A stretch of 64,000 nt of DNA from Sisyra terminalis (taxonomy: Eukaryota; Arthropoda; Insecta; Neuroptera; Sisyridae), in contig OY292278.1 of the NCBI GenBank assembly GCA_958496175.1, forward strand, positions 16,926,001-16,990,000, written 5' to 3'. The first letter of the stretch is position 1; each line of letters begins with the position of its first letter. Position numbers and translations under genes: made by a program. This document shows positions 59,209 to 64,000 of the stretch, one piece after another. The notes beneath the pieces were generated by a model, which saw only the letters and a list, made by a program, of their open reading frames with translations, was not told where the DNA came from and ran no database searches.

Positions 59209-60886
59209 TTTTTGTTATAATATGTCGCTTAAAATCATATTTTCATTATATTTTCCACTATCAGTGATAAAATAATTTATTTTTCGTAACTAATTAATTA
59301 CTACGAAAGTATTTTGTTACAATCGAAATGATTTCTTTCACTGTCCCCTACGAACGATTTCCTATCGATTGGCAAAAAAAAACGGCAAATAGAATTTTAC
59401 GTCGCTAGTTTCTCAAAAGCGATAATAATGATAAATGATTCATAAAGTAACATAAACTATTTTTGTGTGGGGGGCAAAATATAGGTATTAAAGTTACTGC
59501 TTAAATTTATTGTAAATAATTAAATGTATTAATAAATGTAGTTAAATAAAAGTTTAAAGAAAGTAACAATTTTTTTACTCCTTTCTCATAAAAATTCGAC
59601 TATAAGAGGTTAAATCTTAGTTACAATTCAAGACCTACAAAAATTGATATCGATTTTTACGTCTCAAATGTTTTCCATCCTTTTTATCAAAAAAATAAGT
59701 CATAAAAACCCAAGCAAAAATATTTTAATTTATTCACATAACCGTCTACCTTTTTCCATATCGCCTACATATTGATCCTATTTCGGTTATACCTATATTA
59801 TTTTGTAGGATAATTTTTGTTGAATTATGGCAAAATACCTTTAAGCCTGCGGCTGTTTTTCCATACAATATTTAATCTATTTTCCCCTTTTATATATTTA
59901 TAGAAAGAAAAACTTTGATAAAACACAACAACGATAAAAAAAACTGTTTAATTTTTTAAATAGGTAAATTTATCAAAACAAGGAATCCATTGTGAAATGA
60001 GTTAAAAATTATCTCTTGATAAAATATTTGCTAAAAAACGTGAAACATATTTTAGAATGCAAACGCGAAAGTTGAGAAGAAACTAAAACAATAATTAATG
60101 TTAAATGTAATTACAAAATGAACACAAGAAACACCCAGCTTTATCTCCTAGACATCTCTAGTTAATACGAAAATAACTTTTCAATTAAACAATTAAAAGT
60201 TTTAATCCCATTACAAAATGACAAATAGAAAATTCCGCAACATTAAAATTTTAAATTTAAATTACAACACAGAGCATATGTACGAAATAAAAGGCCACAA
60301 ATTCTACGATAATATCGTGTTAAAAAAAACTAAAATTAAAAATGAGCATATACCCTACAAAAATATAATACAAGGGATGAGTGTATGAAGTTTCGAAAGG
60401 GTCACGCGAATAATAAGTAAAAGGCAAAATTGGAAAAACAATGTAACGAGAGAAATTTCAGGGGACACTGCACAAAGCAATTTTGCACACTTTTTATTTT
60501 GGCAGATAAAGTGAACTAAGCTATTGGCACAATTCCATACGGGAATTTCTTTAGTATTGTTCAAGTTTAAACACGAGAACCGAATTATTTATTAATAACA
60601 ATGTTAAAGGGGGGAAAAAATAAATCACTTACGGTCAGTATACTAGGAGTAGATTCAACAACAACATGCAATAAATCAATGGGAAAAAATCTTCAAAAAA
60701 TTTCATTGATCTATTTCTTTTATAGTTTCATAATTGATTAGAATACTTTTGGCATTTTCAGGGGTAAAATTTTAAGAGTATTAAGTGATGCAAAGATTGG
60801 TTTCAGTATAATATTTTCTGTTACACAAAACAATTTTCGCGAGCAACCACAGCAATGATATAATTTCATTAAAAAAAAAAAAGAAA
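59209..60886. other. AT-rich non-coding sequence
   Basis: No gene or recognised element. Frames are short (under about 70 codons) and without motifs. Confidence 0.55.
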
Positions 60887-60965
60887 ACTTACAAAATAAA
60901 GTATAATTAATGTTGATAATATACCTACGTGAAAAACGCCAAGCAGGAAGGATAAATAAAATCAA
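60887..60965 (-). promoter_or_regulatory. Possible ratchet point 4 (weak)
   Basis: On the minus strand a pyrimidine-leaning tract (complement of 60928-60960, with ATCCTTCCTGC and GTTTTTCACG) ends in TAG (60927-60925) and continues directly with GTATAT (60924-60919), a poor donor. GTAAGTTTTC (GTAAGT at 60892-60887) follows 32 bases on and could close a cryptic exon at 60893-60924. The layout repeats that of the three better sites and the spacing (18.1 kb from ratchet point 3) fits. The donor is weak and the cryptic donor does not share GTAAGTAC. Confidence 0.3.
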
Positions 60966-61980
60966 AGCAAAATGTAAATAAAGTGAGTACTAATCTGATT
61001 CAAAGTTGGTAAAAGGGGAATGAAGGTGAGAAAAGCCATAAAAGTTTTGTTTGAAATTTCCTAAGGGACTTTGTTGTATTTCCATATAGACAGATACTCA
61101 ATATCGATAAAACATTGAAAATTAACAGGTATTATTTGTTTTTGTGTAATGCTTAAAACTTTATCATTCGATAAATAACGAGCGTTAGCATATTTGAAAA
61201 AGGAACGTATATTCATACCAGTATCATCGAACAAAAAGGAAGTGTCGAGAGACAATCACATAAGAACGACACGAATAATGGAAGTGATGAAAATATAAAC
61301 ATTTCCAAGTGAAAAAGAAAAATTTCACACTTGGATAACAGAAGCATCGACCCAGAGGGTGTGTATGGTGGAGATAAGCGCGACAAGAAATAACGAAAAC
61401 GAGTCGCGGGAAGATTGTGAAACGGTTGTGAAATATTCAAAGTGCTGTAGAGAAATAAAAGGAAATAATGACTTTATTATGCTGATTCCAATGCTATTAT
61501 ATTCTGGTATTTTTCGATGTGACTATATGCTACATAGAACACACTCATTGTATTTATATCCATTATAAATAAAACTTTAATCCAATTTCTTATTATTATA
61601 ACTGCACCAATACTGATGTTACCCGAATATATTAAATTCATTGGAGAAAATTGAATTTTTCGCGCACCACATATAGCGGGTGAACGCCATATAGCAAACA
61701 ATAATTGTATATATAAATATATATGGATAAACAATCACATTATGCACATAGCCATAAAATATCGAATCGTATTTATATTTCAAACCGATATTGACTTTCT
61801 ATTCATAATAGATTTATTTCAATTTACTATTTATAAACTCACAGTGACATGCAAATAAAAAAAGAAAGATTTACTACATCTTTCATCATCCATTACTAGA
61901 AACTTAAAATATATCAATAAAATTGTTATTTCCAAAAGCATTACCAATATTTATACCCTCATTTCTCTAATATAGTCAAG
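60966..61980. other. AT-rich non-coding sequence
   Basis: No gene supported. Overlapping frames of 60-85 codons at 61061-61734 show no motifs. Confidence 0.5.
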
Positions 61981-62047
61981 AAGTGGGGCCCAAGATTAGA
62001 AAATTTTGATAGATAAATCGAAACCCAATCAACTTTGGGAACCACTG
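61981..62047 (-). mobile_element. Isolated hAT-like terminus
   Basis: Inverted, the sequence ending at 62047 reads CAGTGGTTCCCAAAGTTGAT, a standard hAT-type terminus, followed inside by GGGCCCCACTTCTTGAC, also common in such elements. The other end was not found to the left, so the element is truncated or too diverged. Confidence 0.55.
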
Positions 62048-63490
62048 GTCTACACTAAATTAAGTCCAAAACCCCAACCCTTTTACATTTTTTTTTTATT
62101 AACAGTGATGGAATTTTCTCCCAAATTTCCATCTCTATTTTCTCTTCAAATAAAATTTCCGTAAACTTGAACACTTTTTTTGAGAAAAAGTCTTTCATCG
62201 TAAAAGCTTGATACAAAAAAGAGTAAAAGATTAATAGTATTAGGAAAAACCAGACAAAATTTGTTCATAACACTTTGATATTCATACTAAGCTAGGGACA
62301 TACATACGTTGAAAATCAAGCACTAAGGCTTTAGAACTTCAAGCTTTTGCTAATTTCTTGATTAGTTCATAGAAATTTAATATAATTAATTTCTTGATTT
62401 GAATCAATTCTTGATTATATTTATTGGATTGCAAAGCCGAAATTCACAAAAAAGTCGGTTATAAATATATATTTATTCTGTTTTGTCAATCAAACAAGTA
62501 TCCTTAACACATTTTTAACGAATATAATTCCAAACTCAGTACAGGTATTCAACTCTTTCGTCATCACAAATTCGACGCTTTTATTTAAAAAAATCTTAAT
62601 TGATGACAAAAAGATAAAGTAAAAGAAAAAATTTCAATAATAATCTATTTTTCGTATTTATCTTATATATTTTTTCTACAGGTTGTTAGGAAAGAAAAAA
62701 CGTTTTGTTTTTTGGGGGGGGGGTGAAGAACAGTTTTCTTATAGTGCATAAATATAATATTGAATTATGTTTTGATCAATCTAGTCCAATATATTCTGTC
62801 ATATTTCTAATAGTACTTTAATTTCACCTTCATAAAGTATTTGTCCCTTGAAGATATAAAACAGGTTCAGGTAATTTTTGACCTCCTCATTTGACCTAAA
62901 GTTTTACCGTCCAAAAATTTTGTAGAAACCAGAACCAAAATTAATCCGGAGATGCCAAATCTGAGGAATAGTATAGGTGTGGAGTAACGTCTCATTAAAG
63001 CTTCAAAAAAGTTTTTGGGGAGTACGAAACTTGTATGAGGTTAATTAAACGACAAAACTTATACGTCAAGTAAGGAGGTATAAAATCACTAGGATCAGTT
63101 ATTTGCCATCAAAGAAAACAACGTTATGAGCTTGAAATTATGCTACTGCCATAAAGATGGCAGAAGGCATTGGACCAAAATTAAAATAAATATTTACACA
63201 AATACTAAAATCGTCTTTCATTTCCCCCCAAAAAAAAAAATAAAAAAATAAGAAGAATTACAAAATTCCAGATTTTTTTTGAAAAAGTTACTTTGCCCAA
63301 TGAAATTTCTCAAATTCCCCGATTTAAAAAAATCTATAATAATTTTATTATTTATCGATAATAAAATTTAGCCACTTTGTGGCCAATAGTTCCAATGATT
63401 CGAGTTTCAGAATGAAATATCTTAAAAAATGTATAGAAATTAGAAGTTATTGAAAACGCTAAGTCGTTAATGACCTTAGTTTTTATACGA
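62048..63490. other. AT-rich non-coding sequence
   Basis: No gene supported. A run of ten G lies at 62714-62723, and a three-fold TTCTTGATT repetition at about 62350-62420. Otherwise anonymous. Confidence 0.5.
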
Positions 63491-63709
63491 CAATGTTTCA
63501 TAACCAATAGTCCACGGATCCCTGAACGCTCCGAGTGTAAAGTATGGGGATCCACAGTCTCGCTATGGACCAAAATTTGTATTTTTGTATAAGTAGTATG
63601 TATTAAAATCCACATATCGAAATTTGTTGCTGTTTATGTTACGGAGGTCCTTGAAATTGTGCTTGATTTCCTTAGGGTTGTGTGGACATAAAAACATTAA
63701 GAAACGCTG
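63491..63709. mobile_element. Short non-autonomous hAT element
   Basis: The left end CAATGTTTCATAACCAATAG and the inverted right end CAGCGTTTCTTAATGTTTTT both fit the hAT terminus CAGTGTTTCTTAACC. CCACGGATCCCTGAACGCTC inside the left end is typical of these elements. Length 219 bp, no coding capacity. The flanking octamers TTATACGA and TTAAAAGG match at five of eight positions, compatible with an old duplication. Confidence 0.7.
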
Positions 63710-64000
63710 TTAAAAGGGATAGGTAGTTAAATCACAAAAAAATCAAAAGGAAGAAAGACCATTAGATTTCATGATTTGAATAGGGTTAAAGAATAATGTT
63801 GATATAAATAGTTGATACCACTTAGAATATTCTTAAAAGAATATATTTTTGGGCGACATCTCCTTTTTCCGTCAATTATTCAAAGTCTACAATTTGTGGG
63901 TCTTAATGCGATCGTTAAAATATGTAAATATCAAACATTGATAATATTGAAAACGCTTCAATAGTTTTTTCCTGGGAATCTGTTTATCTTTGTAACTTTT
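63710..64000. other. AT-rich non-coding sequence
   Basis: No gene or recognised element up to the end of the window. Confidence 0.6.

Noticed and set aside
62670..62690. Strong plus-strand acceptor (TTTTTTCTACAG) followed by GTTGTT
   Set aside because: Good pyrimidine tract and AG, but GTTGTT is not a usable donor and no coding exon follows.

Overview
The window looks like insect (arthropod) nuclear DNA: very AT-rich, with no bacterial-style gene density and no confident protein-coding exon. It is littered with decayed eukaryotic mobile elements: tRNA-derived SINEs, hAT-type DNA transposons, a mariner fragment, an RTE/CR1-like LINE fragment, and hammerhead-bearing elements of the kind known from Penelope-like retroelements. 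I could not identify the species or a host gene. Most open frames are short chance frames, and many lack an ATG. The only long one is at 19907-20458 on the minus strand, and it has no recognisable domain.

The main result is a set of splice signals on the minus strand. At 3761/3762, 18019/18020 and 42819/42820 a strong 3' splice site (pyrimidine tract plus CAG) abuts a strong 5' splice site (GTAAGC, GTAAGC, GTATGT) with no exon between. This is the signature of a recursive-splicing ratchet point. All three also have a second donor reading GTAAGTAC 43, 56 and 71 bases downstream, which would define a short cryptic recursive-splicing exon. A weaker site of similar architecture lies at 60924/60925. 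The simplest reading is that the whole window lies inside one giant intron (over 40 kb, probably over 60 kb) of a gene transcribed right to left, removed in steps of about 18, 25 and 14 kb.

The second result is a set of hammerhead-ribozyme motifs. One at 58907-58955 has all three helices. A 276-bp near-palindrome at 50922-51197 carries one core per arm, facing opposite ways. A related, shortened palindrome at 16652-16752 has lost the core. Helix II differs in sequence but keeps its pairing, which supports a functional RNA fold at some time.

Layout: 0-7 kb holds an inverted-repeat element, the first ratchet point (last in transcription order) and three SINEs. 12-23 kb holds a dispersed repeat, a mariner remnant, the core-less palindrome, the second ratchet point, the long open frame, and a dead LINE interrupted by a DNA-transposon-like insert. 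28-40 kb holds the second dispersed-repeat copy and three hAT-like elements, one with 300-bp terminal inverted repeats and a perfect 8-bp target duplication. 42-45 kb holds the third ratchet point and two SINEs. 48-64 kb holds the hammerhead elements, two tandem duplications, a nested hairpin, two SINEs, the weak fourth ratchet point and more hAT termini. All seven SINE copies are in the minus orientation, the inferred sense of the host transcript.
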